From Fibrobacter sp. (lineage in GTDB: Bacteria > Fibrobacterota > Fibrobacteria > Fibrobacterales > Fibrobacteraceae): DNA of 64,000 nucleotides. The stretch is taken from the NCBI RefSeq assembly GCF_017545445.1, contig NZ_JAFWOM010000038.1, positions 1-64,000 on the forward strand. The letters are read 5' to 3'. Below, in pieces: positions 9,501-15,696 of this stretch; position 1 is the first letter of the stretch; the number at the start of each line of letters is the position of its first letter. The translations under genes were made by a program, and so were the position numbers. Under the pieces are notes generated by a model. It was not told the DNA's origin, did not search any database, and worked only from the letters and a program-made list of their open reading frames with translations.

Positions 9501-9960
9501 AAATGACCGTAATGGCTAGTGCCATGAAAATCAGGTGCGACGCGTTGATTTTTACAAGGTCGTTCCCGTCCGAGATTTCCTTCATGATGCCAATTTTTGC
9601 GGGATTGAAAATAGCAAGGAAAATGCCGTACAGGAACAGCAAAGCGAATGCGCCAAGGCCTAGCTTATCGCCGAAGAAAAACGCAATCAGCAAAACGGAG
9701 ATTGCCATGCCGGCAGAAGTCCAGCCCATGACTTTGCTCTTGGGAAAACGCCCGGCGAAGTAGCTTGCGACATGCATCATGATGATGCTCGGCGAGAACA
9801 TCGCGAACTGGAGGAGTAAGCTCAGCCAGAAAAAGCGGGTTCCTTCTGAATTAAATGTTATCCAGCGTTGAAAGTGGATGAACAAACCCAACTGCATGAA
9901 TGAACTGAAAAAAACGGAAATGTAGTAGGGAATCTCACCAGGGTGAATTTTGCGTTTCAT
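6562..9960 (-). CDS. aas: MFS / acyltransferase / acyl-ACP synthetase fusion (Aas-like)
   Basis: Three-module membrane protein of 1132 residues. Residues ~1-400 form a 12-helix MFS-type (LplT-like) lysophospholipid flippase region. About 420-600 is a PlsC-type acyltransferase with GPHFSFIDWAVL (H-x4-D) and VIFPEGEVS. The C-terminal ~480 residues are an AMP-forming acyl-ACP/acyl-CoA synthetase with ILFSSGSEGTPKGVELTHKN, GYGCTELTPL and YKTGDKCTITEDGFIKILGR. By family knowledge such proteins import lysophospholipids and re-acylate them with an activated fatty acid. The symbol rests on domain order, and substrates may differ. ATG at 9960; AAAATAT-type -10 box possible at 10060-10065. A neutral transporter role for module 1 is inferred. 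Confidence 0.88.
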   Translation of the reverse strand: MKRKIHPGEIPYYISVFFSSFMQLGLFIHFQRWITFNSEGTRFFWLSLLLQFAMFSPSIIMMHVASYFAGRFPKSKVMGWTSAGMAISVLLIAFFFGDKLGLGAFALLFLYGIFLAIFNPAKIGIMKEISDGNDLVKINASHLIFMALAITVISAITYNYSPEDSSNISYSMLPFILSGVGLIAAISSFCIRIDKQSKFVKLRSPMRNFSSTWSNPMLRLSMLGIAAFWGVTQFIIMISQNMTGTQSTTLFQWTFIFTGIAYIIGAISAAKSSKNFVETGIIPIAAIASSITMFVTPFINNQYVLACLYAFIAFWAGSAFVILRTVIQNVTRPDTSGRIHAVSFMIQMSFLFVLLGFQVILFLMTELSLHKQLFFLALILALTFVFTLKHTPMTLLRAGLRFAFAFVFRYKVKVHGVQNIPESGPLLLVGPHFSFIDWAVLQMASPRPLLTASNRNTFADWYLRWFSHGKSVININRRDPSEAMEKIREALLKGEAVVIFPEGEVSKSPFVSKFSLDYSKAIEGTGAQLVPFYIQGLWGSRYSHASECVNRPQYFNRVISVGFGKAMPASTPEDVIRKDLQNLSTDIWNMAMDHSASIIPLWYRAMRKRRSRPILIDPAGRHVNGYEMIRLCHHFGKKIKSLTKNDQNVGFMLPTSRDAALGIMSILGCGKTTVNLNYTSPVDTLIGCIDKAELSTIVTTRAFFDKLCGKNPDFKQLAEKCQMFYIDEEEQKIHTFCRLLESFIVLAFPKKLLRDLWFTTAKLNDDAVILFSSGSEGTPKGVELTHKNVISNAQQGDHIIRLCRTDVMTSLLPLFHSFGFTMTFMMPLLDGVPMVLCPDPTDIKTLARVCAEYKATILMGTPTFLRAIAINRWVHPMCLDSLRYVIAGAEKLRPEMRETFKLKFGKDIYEGYGCTELTPLATLNAPNVLLDDFLTMEKCCDHSSIGMVVPGSTGAIIDPETNEFLAPGEEGMLAITGPQVMKGYLRDEAKTDAVIFEVDGRRWYKTGDKCTITEDGFIKILGRYSRFAKLGGEMISLTAVELRIAETGIMGEHEFAITAVPDSVKGERIVLLVKGDASLDPEEIQRSLRKSGIPPLMQPGSVFCVEAIPKLGSGKWDFNGMKKLATELVGKK

Positions 9961-10171
9961 AAAACCTGTAATCTAGTCAATTTTTCTTTAGCGAAAGCTT
10001 TTCTCTAAAGTTGTAAAAATTGTCCTTTTGAAATAAAAAGTTATTAAAAAGTTGGGGTAAATATAGCAAATTTAGAGGCGGCGTTTAATGGCTAAAAAAA
10101 TGTTAAAGCTTTGTGGTGGGTTGATTTTTTTTGAAAAAAAATGTCAATTATGGTAGAAAATGCAAAAAAAT

Positions 10172-10206
10172 GATACCAAAGGTCAAAAAATAAATGATTT
10201 GGTATC
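10172..10206. repeat. 35-bp palindromic element, copy 1
   Basis: Perfect 9-bp arms GATACCAAA (10172-10180) and TTTGGTATC (10198-10206) around a 17-base A-rich spacer. The next outer bases T/A extend the dyad. Confidence 0.85.
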
Positions 10207-10267
10207 ATGTTTTCTTGATAAACTAATTGATTTTGTGGTTAAATTGAAGATTTGCGTATGGTCTTGT

Positions 10268-10302
10268 GTTACTAAAAAAGCAAAAAAACTGATTTTGGTA
10301 AC
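10268..10302. repeat. 35-bp palindromic element, variant copy 2
   Basis: Arms GTTACTAAA (10268-10276) and TTTGGTAAC (10294-10302) pair except one position and again enclose exactly 17 bases. The outer three bases are changed in both arms together (GTTAC versus GATAC), keeping symmetry. Confidence 0.65.
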
Positions 10303-10351
10303 ATTCGTTTGCCGCGATTATTGAAATTGTGTTGTACAAAGTAAAAATAAT

Positions 10352-10386
10352 GATACCAAATGCACGTAAAAAACGTTTTTGGTATC
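10352..10386. repeat. 35-bp palindromic element, copy 3
   Basis: Perfect arms GATACCAAA (10352-10360) and TTTGGTATC (10378-10386), spacer of 17 bases. The spacer sequence differs from the other copies apart from an A-tract. Confidence 0.85.
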
Positions 10387-10422
10387 AAAAATTGGCAAAA
10401 AAGCGTATTTCAGGCTTCAAAA

Positions 10423-10530
10423 CTACTTTTTCTTAAACACTTTGTAAAAACAGAATGCGCAAAGCCCTGTAATCGCTCCCCAGGAGCAAATCATGAAAAT
10501 GAGTCCGCCTGTTGTGAATTCGGCTTCCAT
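10423..10530 (-). CDS. MetS-like small subunit of NSS-family transporter
   Basis: A 35-residue single-helix peptide: MEAEFTTGG followed by the helix LIFMICSWGAITGLCAFCF and the basic tail YKVFKKK. It starts three bases after the stop of the transporter gene at 10534. This size, the W-G in the helix and the basic end fit the MetS family of accessory subunits that accompany NSS transporters such as MetP. The gene is too short for routine ORF calling. A role in assembly or activity of the neighbouring symporter is inferred from the family and the location. Confidence 0.8.
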   Translation of the reverse strand: MEAEFTTGGLIFMICSWGAITGLCAFCFYKVFKKK

Positions 10531-10533
10531 TTT

Positions 10534-12219
10534 TTAGCCCTCCATATTTTCGTCAGAGTTTCCGATTTCCATCTTCTTGATTTTTTTGCTGCGGCCTTTT
10601 TCTGCCGGACCGCCCTTGCGCCAAGCATAGGCGATGGCGAGGTTCAACAAAATAAACAGCACCAGCAAAAATCCACGGAACGCCCACGTGAATCCGATTT
10701 TCGAGAAGGTGTGGCCGAGAAGCTCGACGGTTGCGTTCGGATCGACATTGCTGAGCGTAATGAACGGGAGACCGTCTGTGAGAGTAAACGAAACCAGAAG
10801 CACAATCAAGTAAATCGGGCAGACGTACATAATGACCGGGCGGAGGAATCGTGGCAGTTTGAGTTGCGAACCGTCGTTCATGGCGGCGAATGCTTCGTTT
10901 TCGTCCGGTTCGATATTCACTTGGGCAGGGAGGTCTCCATTAGCTTTCGCTTCCTTGGCCTTGCGGCGGCCAAGCACAAAACTAAAGAGAATCGCTTGGA
11001 TCATGCCCACGAACACAATGAGGTACGTGCCGCCCCAGAAGTCGAGCTCGTCAACGGTGCCGGCAGCAAGTCCGAAGATTGCGGTGAGGCTACCGATAAA
11101 CGTAATCGTGCTGACCGTCGTGACGGATTTTTTTCGTGTAAACTTGAGGTCGTCTTCGCAGAAGCTGATAAGCGGCTGGATGATGGAAATGGCGCTTGTG
11201 ATGCCCGCAAAGAAGAGCATGGTGAACCAAACCGTTTGCAGAAAACCTCCTAGCGGGAGCGTTCCGAAAACGTAAGGCATCGTCTGGAATCCAAGTCCGA
11301 ACGTACCGAGCTTTGCACATTCTTCGATGTTTGCACCTGCGATAAGCACTGCCATCGGAATGACGACCGTGCCGCCGATAATCACTTCGGCAAATCCGTT
11401 GGTGGCGCTAGCCGTGAGCGAAGAAAGCACGAGGTCTTCTTTCGGTTTCAGATAACTTGCATAGCAGAAGATAATCGCCATGCCAAGGCTCATCGTGAAG
11501 AACACCTGGCCTGCGGCCGCCATCCATATTTTCGGGCTTGCCAGTTGCGAAATGTCCGGATTCCACATAAACGCAAGCCCTTTGCCGATGCCGGGAAGCG
11601 TGAGCACGCGTACCACGAGCACGAGCCCCAAAATCAAAAGAATCGGCATGCAAATTTTGTTCGCACGTTCAATGCCCTTGCGCACACCGAACGAAAGCAC
11701 AATCATGTTTGCGACAAACGTTATAATGAAGAAAATTATCGCGACCGGGATGCCGCCGACGCAAGTTTTCAGCATAATGTAATTGCCAAAGAACTCCGTC
11801 ATTTTTTCGGGGCCTTGAGCGACAACGTCCATCAAGGTTCCTGTCGCCGAGTAGAACGCAAACGCTAGAATCCACGACTGGATGAATCCGTAATAGAAGA
11901 TGATGAAAATCGGGGGGAGGAGGCCGAGCGAACCGAGGTATTTCGCCCAGGGCTTTTTTTTGCGGAAAATGACGTGGTATGTGCTTGGGGAGGTGCCGTA
12001 GTTATGGTAGCCCGCGTAGCGGCCTAGTGTCCATTCAATCCATGCAAGTGGGATGCCTAGGAATACAAACGCAATGAGGTAGGGGATGATGAATGCTCCG
12101 CCGCCGTTTGTTGCCGCTTGCACAGGAAATCGGAGAAAGTTGCCAAGTCCAACGGCAGAACCCGCGACTGCGAGAATGACACCGAGTTTGGACCCCCAGT
12201 TTTCACGTTTGTTTGCCAT
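10534..12219 (-). CDS. Sodium-dependent transporter, neurotransmitter:sodium symporter (SNF) family
   Basis: Inner-membrane Na+-coupled amino-acid transporter of 561 residues with LeuT-like fold. Seen: the signature WGSKLGVILAVAGSAVGLGNFLRFP in helix 1 with Na+/substrate loop GNFLRFP, NGGGAFIIPYL in helix 2, and about twelve hydrophobic segments. The second ATG (MANKRENWGS) is preferred because AGGA lies nine bases upstream; an ATG six bases earlier is too close to it. The substrate cannot be told from sequence; MetP-type partners carry methionine or alanine. A 35-residue MetS-like gene follows three bases downstream, implying a two-gene operon. The C-terminal tail is charged and cytosolic. 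Confidence 0.92.
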   Translation of the reverse strand: MANKRENWGSKLGVILAVAGSAVGLGNFLRFPVQAATNGGGAFIIPYLIAFVFLGIPLAWIEWTLGRYAGYHNYGTSPSTYHVIFRKKKPWAKYLGSLGLLPPIFIIFYYGFIQSWILAFAFYSATGTLMDVVAQGPEKMTEFFGNYIMLKTCVGGIPVAIIFFIITFVANMIVLSFGVRKGIERANKICMPILLILGLVLVVRVLTLPGIGKGLAFMWNPDISQLASPKIWMAAAGQVFFTMSLGMAIIFCYASYLKPKEDLVLSSLTASATNGFAEVIIGGTVVIPMAVLIAGANIEECAKLGTFGLGFQTMPYVFGTLPLGGFLQTVWFTMLFFAGITSAISIIQPLISFCEDDLKFTRKKSVTTVSTITFIGSLTAIFGLAAGTVDELDFWGGTYLIVFVGMIQAILFSFVLGRRKAKEAKANGDLPAQVNIEPDENEAFAAMNDGSQLKLPRFLRPVIMYVCPIYLIVLLVSFTLTDGLPFITLSNVDPNATVELLGHTFSKIGFTWAFRGFLLVLFILLNLAIAYAWRKGGPAEKGRSKKIKKMEIGNSDENMEG

Positions 12220-12449
12220 GTTCATTAATCCTAGAATAAAGGTGAACCGATGCTTTTGGACATCAAAGTAAATTTAACTAATTCTCCAAAAATAGCAACT
12301 TCCATGAATTATTTGACGTTAAAATTCAATGCTAGCAATCAAGAACAGTTGCTGTTGTAAATAATTTTTTGTGTAATTTTTTTGTGCGAAAAAAAACTTA
12401 ATTTGACAAAACTAGACATTGTTACAAAGAAATTGTTTCTAAAAATTTA

Positions 12450-12478
12450 TTGCAAACAGAAAAATAATTTGTTATCTT
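12450..12478 (+). promoter_or_regulatory. Promoter of the small lipoprotein gene
   Basis: TTGCAA (12450-12455), 17 bases, TATCTT (12473-12478). The -10 lies 26 bases before ATG 12505, with GGAG between. Confidence 0.6.
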
Positions 12479-12504
12479 TAGGTTAAAGTTTTTGGAGACT
12501 TAAT

Positions 12505-12912
12505 ATGAATAAAAAAATACTTTTGGTCGTTTCTCTTGCGGCTTTGCTTTTCACCGGTTGCTCTAACTACAAGCGTAGGGCATATACCGAGATTCCTCTT
12601 GCTGAAGGCGAAGAAACTGCAACGGTGAGCGAATTCTGTGCTTTTGAAGATTTCCCGCAGGATGTTCCTTTCAAGGTCCTTGGTGTGGTTCAGAAGAAAA
12701 AGGGCGTTTATGGTGCAACAACTTCTCTGAGACCTGCAATTATGGATCTTGTAAGGGCTAAGGGCGGAAACGCCATTGGTAACTTCCATGAAAACCAGCG
12801 CTTGGGCTTGTGGCCGTGGAATGCTGTTCGTCCGGTGGCGAGCGGCGATGCTATGATTATTTTGAATCCGCGCGGCAAGTCTTGTGCTGAAATGGGCGGC
12901 TTCGCTCTTTAA
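12505..12912 (+). CDS. Small lipoprotein of unknown function
   Basis: Predicted lipoprotein of 135 residues: basic start MNKK, hydrophobic core, lipobox LFTGC (Cys19). The mature part holds PFKVLGVVQKKKGVYGATTSLRPAIMDLVRAKGGNAIGNF, which resembles the small alpha/beta fold of YbjQ/DUF4156-like periplasmic proteins, where a GANA/GGNAIGN turn is common; that similarity is only suggestive. Strong promoter upstream (12450-12478), GGAG ribosome site, and a symmetric terminator downstream that also serves the convergent cyclase gene. It appears to be a single-gene unit. Confidence 0.8.
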   Translation: MNKKILLVVSLAALLFTGCSNYKRRAYTEIPLAEGEETATVSEFCAFEDFPQDVPFKVLGVVQKKKGVYGATTSLRPAIMDLVRAKGGNAIGNFHENQRLGLWPWNAVRPVASGDAMIILNPRGKSCAEMGGFAL

Positions 12913-12930
12913 TTCATAGAGCTTGTAATG

Positions 12931-12967
12931 AAAAAAATCCTGTGTTCTTAGAATACAGGATTTTTTA
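12931..12967. terminator. Bidirectional terminator
   Basis: AAAAAATCCTGT / ACAGGATTTTTT stem with inner TTC..GAA, lying between the convergent lipoprotein and diguanylate cyclase genes. Confidence 0.88.
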
Positions 12968-12990
12968 TTTTCTGTTCCGTTTACTATAGA

Positions 12991-14379
12991 TTATCTGCTG
13001 TTTCCTTTGATTTCCATTTTCTTTTGATACATGCTTTCGTCGGCTCGCTTGAAAACATCGCTAACGTTGTCGCCTTTGCTGTATTCGGACATGCCGTAAG
13101 CGGCTGAGTATTGTTCCCATGGTTTGCGAGAAGTGTTGCTTTTCGTTTTTTGGAATGTCGATTCCATAATTTTTAGCAGTTTGTCTCTGTTCTTGTAATC
13201 GTTGTTTTGCAACAGCACCACAAATTCATCACCGCCGATTCTGAAAACCGGAGATTGCTTATAAATGTTGCAGAAAATATGGCAAGAACCTAAAATGTAT
13301 TTGTCTCCGCATTCATGGCCGAATGTGTCGTTGACGTACTTGAGGTTGTTCACATCGATCATCACGATGGCGAATTTGGCCTCTCCTTGGTCAATTTGTT
13401 CTTGCAAGTTTTCTTTCATTTTGTCGTATGCGACTTTGCTGTTGACGTGGGTCAGAGCGTCTTTGAAGGCGAGTTCTGTCATGTCTTCGGCTTGTTCCTG
13501 TGCGGCACGGGCCTGCTCTTCTGCGGTCAAAATCCCTTGGACGTAAGTACGCATGTCCTTGGACATCTGGGTGATGGCCCTTGATAGCGATTCGACTTCA
13601 TTGTGCGTATGGATATCAGGTTCATCGAAGATAAGCTCGTCAGGACTCTTTTTGCCGCGGCTCCTTTCTGCAAAATGCCGTGCGCTTTTTTCTAGGGCGA
13701 GAATCGGACCCGTGACATTACGCCGTAACCAGATAAACAAAATAAGCCCAAATAGCACGCCGAGGCCGAGCGTTAGAATTACGTTGAAGATAACATAATT
13801 GTTGACAGTCTTGTGGAGTTCAGCGATGGAAATGTCTGCGCAGAGGATGCCGAAATGTACTCCGAGAGAGGTAACTAATGGCTTACAGGCGGTGTAGGCA
13901 GCCCCCCAGTCGGAATCTTCTTCGAAAAACGTTATTTCGTCTTTTTTCTGGGCATTGGCGTATTTTTGGATTTCTTCAGGGCCGTAAGCGTCGGTCAGCC
14001 CTAAAAGGGGAATGTCTTCTTCGCCGCGTTCCCGTTCAGCCTTGCTCGTGCCTGAACAGATGTTGTGCATGGTGTCGTTTTTCACAAAGAGCGAGTAAAG
14101 GTAGAACAGCTCAAAGTCATCGACCATGTAGTTGAGCAACTGCTGTACGTTGTTGTATTTTTCGGTTTTTTGCCCTGTGATTGTATTCTGATACAGGTCG
14201 TCCAAGTCCATGCGGTTGGTCGCGTAATTCAAGATATTGATAAGCTTGTCGTCGTAACGTTTATAAAGCGACTGCGAATAGGTGAGATATGCTTGAATCG
14301 AAAGCAAGAAACACATGAATGCGATAAAGACCGCACTACCAAGAATAAGACTTCTATGTATGGTTCTCTTGTGAGTCAT
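12991..14379 (-). CDS. Membrane sensor diguanylate cyclase (GGDEF)
   Basis: Predicted c-di-GMP synthase of 462 residues. Order: membrane helix 11-32, periplasmic sensor ~33-190 (single or double Cache-like, not assigned), helix ~195-218, HAMP-like linker with coiled coil ~219-300, GGDEF domain ~300-460. The active-site motif RIGGDEF (380-386) is intact and IDVNNLKYVNDTFGHECGD carries the metal- and base-binding residues. The RxxD inhibitory site expected shortly before the motif is absent (NIYKQSPVFR), so product inhibition may be missing. GGAGAA precedes ATG 14379. In gliding or pilus-using bacteria such enzymes often set the motile-to-attached switch; no partner is seen here. Confidence 0.93.
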   Translation of the reverse strand: MTHKRTIHRSLILGSAVFIAFMCFLLSIQAYLTYSQSLYKRYDDKLINILNYATNRMDLDDLYQNTITGQKTEKYNNVQQLLNYMVDDFELFYLYSLFVKNDTMHNICSGTSKAERERGEEDIPLLGLTDAYGPEEIQKYANAQKKDEITFFEEDSDWGAAYTACKPLVTSLGVHFGILCADISIAELHKTVNNYVIFNVILTLGLGVLFGLILFIWLRRNVTGPILALEKSARHFAERSRGKKSPDELIFDEPDIHTHNEVESLSRAITQMSKDMRTYVQGILTAEEQARAAQEQAEDMTELAFKDALTHVNSKVAYDKMKENLQEQIDQGEAKFAIVMIDVNNLKYVNDTFGHECGDKYILGSCHIFCNIYKQSPVFRIGGDEFVVLLQNNDYKNRDKLLKIMESTFQKTKSNTSRKPWEQYSAAYGMSEYSKGDNVSDVFKRADESMYQKKMEIKGNSR

Positions 14380-14469
14380 TTAAATTCTCCTTCAAAAGAA
14401 AAATAAATCAATGTGCATAAAAAGGAATTTTGAAATGTTAAAAAATACATGTTTTATAGGTTAAAAATG

Positions 14470-14505
14470 AAAAAAGCTCGCTTCATCAACGAAGACGGGC
14501 TTTTT
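14470..14505. terminator. Terminator of galE
   Basis: AAAAAAGCTCG ... CGGGCTTTTT with inner TTC/GAA pairing. It lies 45 bases past the galE stop on the minus strand and upstream of the cyclase gene. Confidence 0.75.
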
Positions 14506-14549
14506 CTTTGAAAAGTCGAATTGCTATGTGAACTGCAATTTTTTTTTGA

Positions 14550-15566
14550 CTAACCTTTGTATCCCTTCGGGTTGTTCTTTTGCCAATTCCAGGAATCACG
14601 GCACATTTCTTCGATGCCGTATTGGGCTTTCCAGCCGAGTTCGTCAAATGCTTTCTGCGGATTACAGTAGCAAGTGGCGATGTCGCCTGCACGGCGCGGC
14701 TTGATGCTGTACGGAATCTTGACTCCATTTACTTTTTCAAATGCTTTTACGACATCGAGTACGGAATAGCCGTGGCCTGTGCCTAGGTTGTAAATAGCGA
14801 GTCCGCATTTACGTTCGATAGCTTGGAGTGCTGCTACGTGACCTGCGGCGAGGTCGCATACATGGATGTAATCGCGAACGCCAGTGCCGTCTGGGGTATC
14901 GTAGTCGTTGCCGAATACGCCGAGTTCTTTGCGGATCCCGACTGCAGTTTGCGTAATGTATGGCATTAAGTTGTTTGGAATTCCGTTCGGGTCTTCGCCA
15001 ATGCGACCGCTAGGGTGTGCGCCAATCGGGTTGAAATAGCGGAGCAGCACGACATTCCATTCCGGGTCCGCCTTCTGCACGTCGATCAGCACTTCTTCGA
15101 GCATGGATTTTGTTTTTCCGTAAGGATTTGTGCATTGCCCCTTGGGACATTCTTCGGTGATTGGAATGATGGCCGGATTGCCATAGACGGTTGCGGACGA
15201 ACTGAATATGAAGTTCTTGCAGCCGTGTTTACGCATGGCGTTTAATAGCACGAACGTGGCATTCATGTTGTTTTCGTAGTATTCAAGCGGCTTTGCGACG
15301 GATTCGCCAACGGCTTTGAGGCCTGCGAAGTGGATGCATGCGTCGAATTTATTTTCGCTAAAGACTTTTTCCATTGCGGCTGCGTCACGGACGTCGGCGT
15401 TTACAAACGGAATAGGCGAGCCTACGAGTTCTGCTACACGGCGAAGGGATTCGCTGCTGGAGTTGACGAGGTTATCGACAACGACGACTGAATGCCCCGC
15501 TTTGTAAAGCTCGATAATAGTATGGCTCCCGATATAACCTGCGCCACCCATGACTGCAATTTTCAT
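14550..15566 (-). CDS. galE: UDP-glucose 4-epimerase
   Basis: Cytosolic NAD-dependent SDR enzyme that interconverts UDP-glucose and UDP-galactose, linking sugar use to envelope polysaccharides. It has 338 residues from ATG 15566, preceded by GGAGA; upstream in-frame residues are rejected as leader. Seen: MGGAGYIGSHT (NAD loop, res 6-16), FSSSATVYG with the catalytic Ser, NPYGKTKSM (YxxxK), the RYFNPIGAHPSGRIGEDP segment and GTGVRDYIHVCDLA. These are canonical GalE features, all intact. It is transcribed alone between two terminators. glgB lies upstream in the same direction, separated by a terminator. Confidence 0.95.
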   Translation of the reverse strand: MKIAVMGGAGYIGSHTIIELYKAGHSVVVVDNLVNSSSESLRRVAELVGSPIPFVNADVRDAAAMEKVFSENKFDACIHFAGLKAVGESVAKPLEYYENNMNATFVLLNAMRKHGCKNFIFSSSATVYGNPAIIPITEECPKGQCTNPYGKTKSMLEEVLIDVQKADPEWNVVLLRYFNPIGAHPSGRIGEDPNGIPNNLMPYITQTAVGIRKELGVFGNDYDTPDGTGVRDYIHVCDLAAGHVAALQAIERKCGLAIYNLGTGHGYSVLDVVKAFEKVNGVKIPYSIKPRRAGDIATCYCNPQKAFDELGWKAQYGIEEMCRDSWNWQKNNPKGYKG

Positions 15567-15625
15567 TTTTTCTCCAATGATAAAAGTTCGATGTGCAATA
15601 TAGAAATAAAGTGCAACTAAAAAAA

Positions 15626-15663
15626 GAAAAAGGTGGTCCAATAATGTGAACCAGCCTTTTCTA
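15626..15663 (-). terminator. Terminator of glgB
   Basis: Stem AAAAGGTGGTCC / GAACCAGCCTTTT with one mismatch. It begins about 34 bases beyond the glgB stop on the minus strand. Confidence 0.7.
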
Positions 15664-15696
15664 ATCTTAGTTTTTTGTGTTCAGCAATGTAGCCGA

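Larger units (their letters stand above)
9961..10422. other. AT-rich intergenic region with 9-17-9 palindromes
   Basis: No gene is recognisable in 462 bases. It holds three copies of a GATACCAAA-N17-TTTGGTATC element and, on the minus strand, a possible -10 box TATATT (10060-10065) for the acyltransferase fusion, giving a ~100-base leader. A-tracts and T-tracts are frequent. Confidence 0.7.

Noticed and set aside
10172..10386. Possible CRISPR array in the palindromes at 10172, 10268 and 10352
   Set aside because: Distances between units are 96 and 84 bases and the second unit is changed in its arms. There are no cas genes, and the element is a 9-17-9 dyad rather than a repeat with equal spacers.
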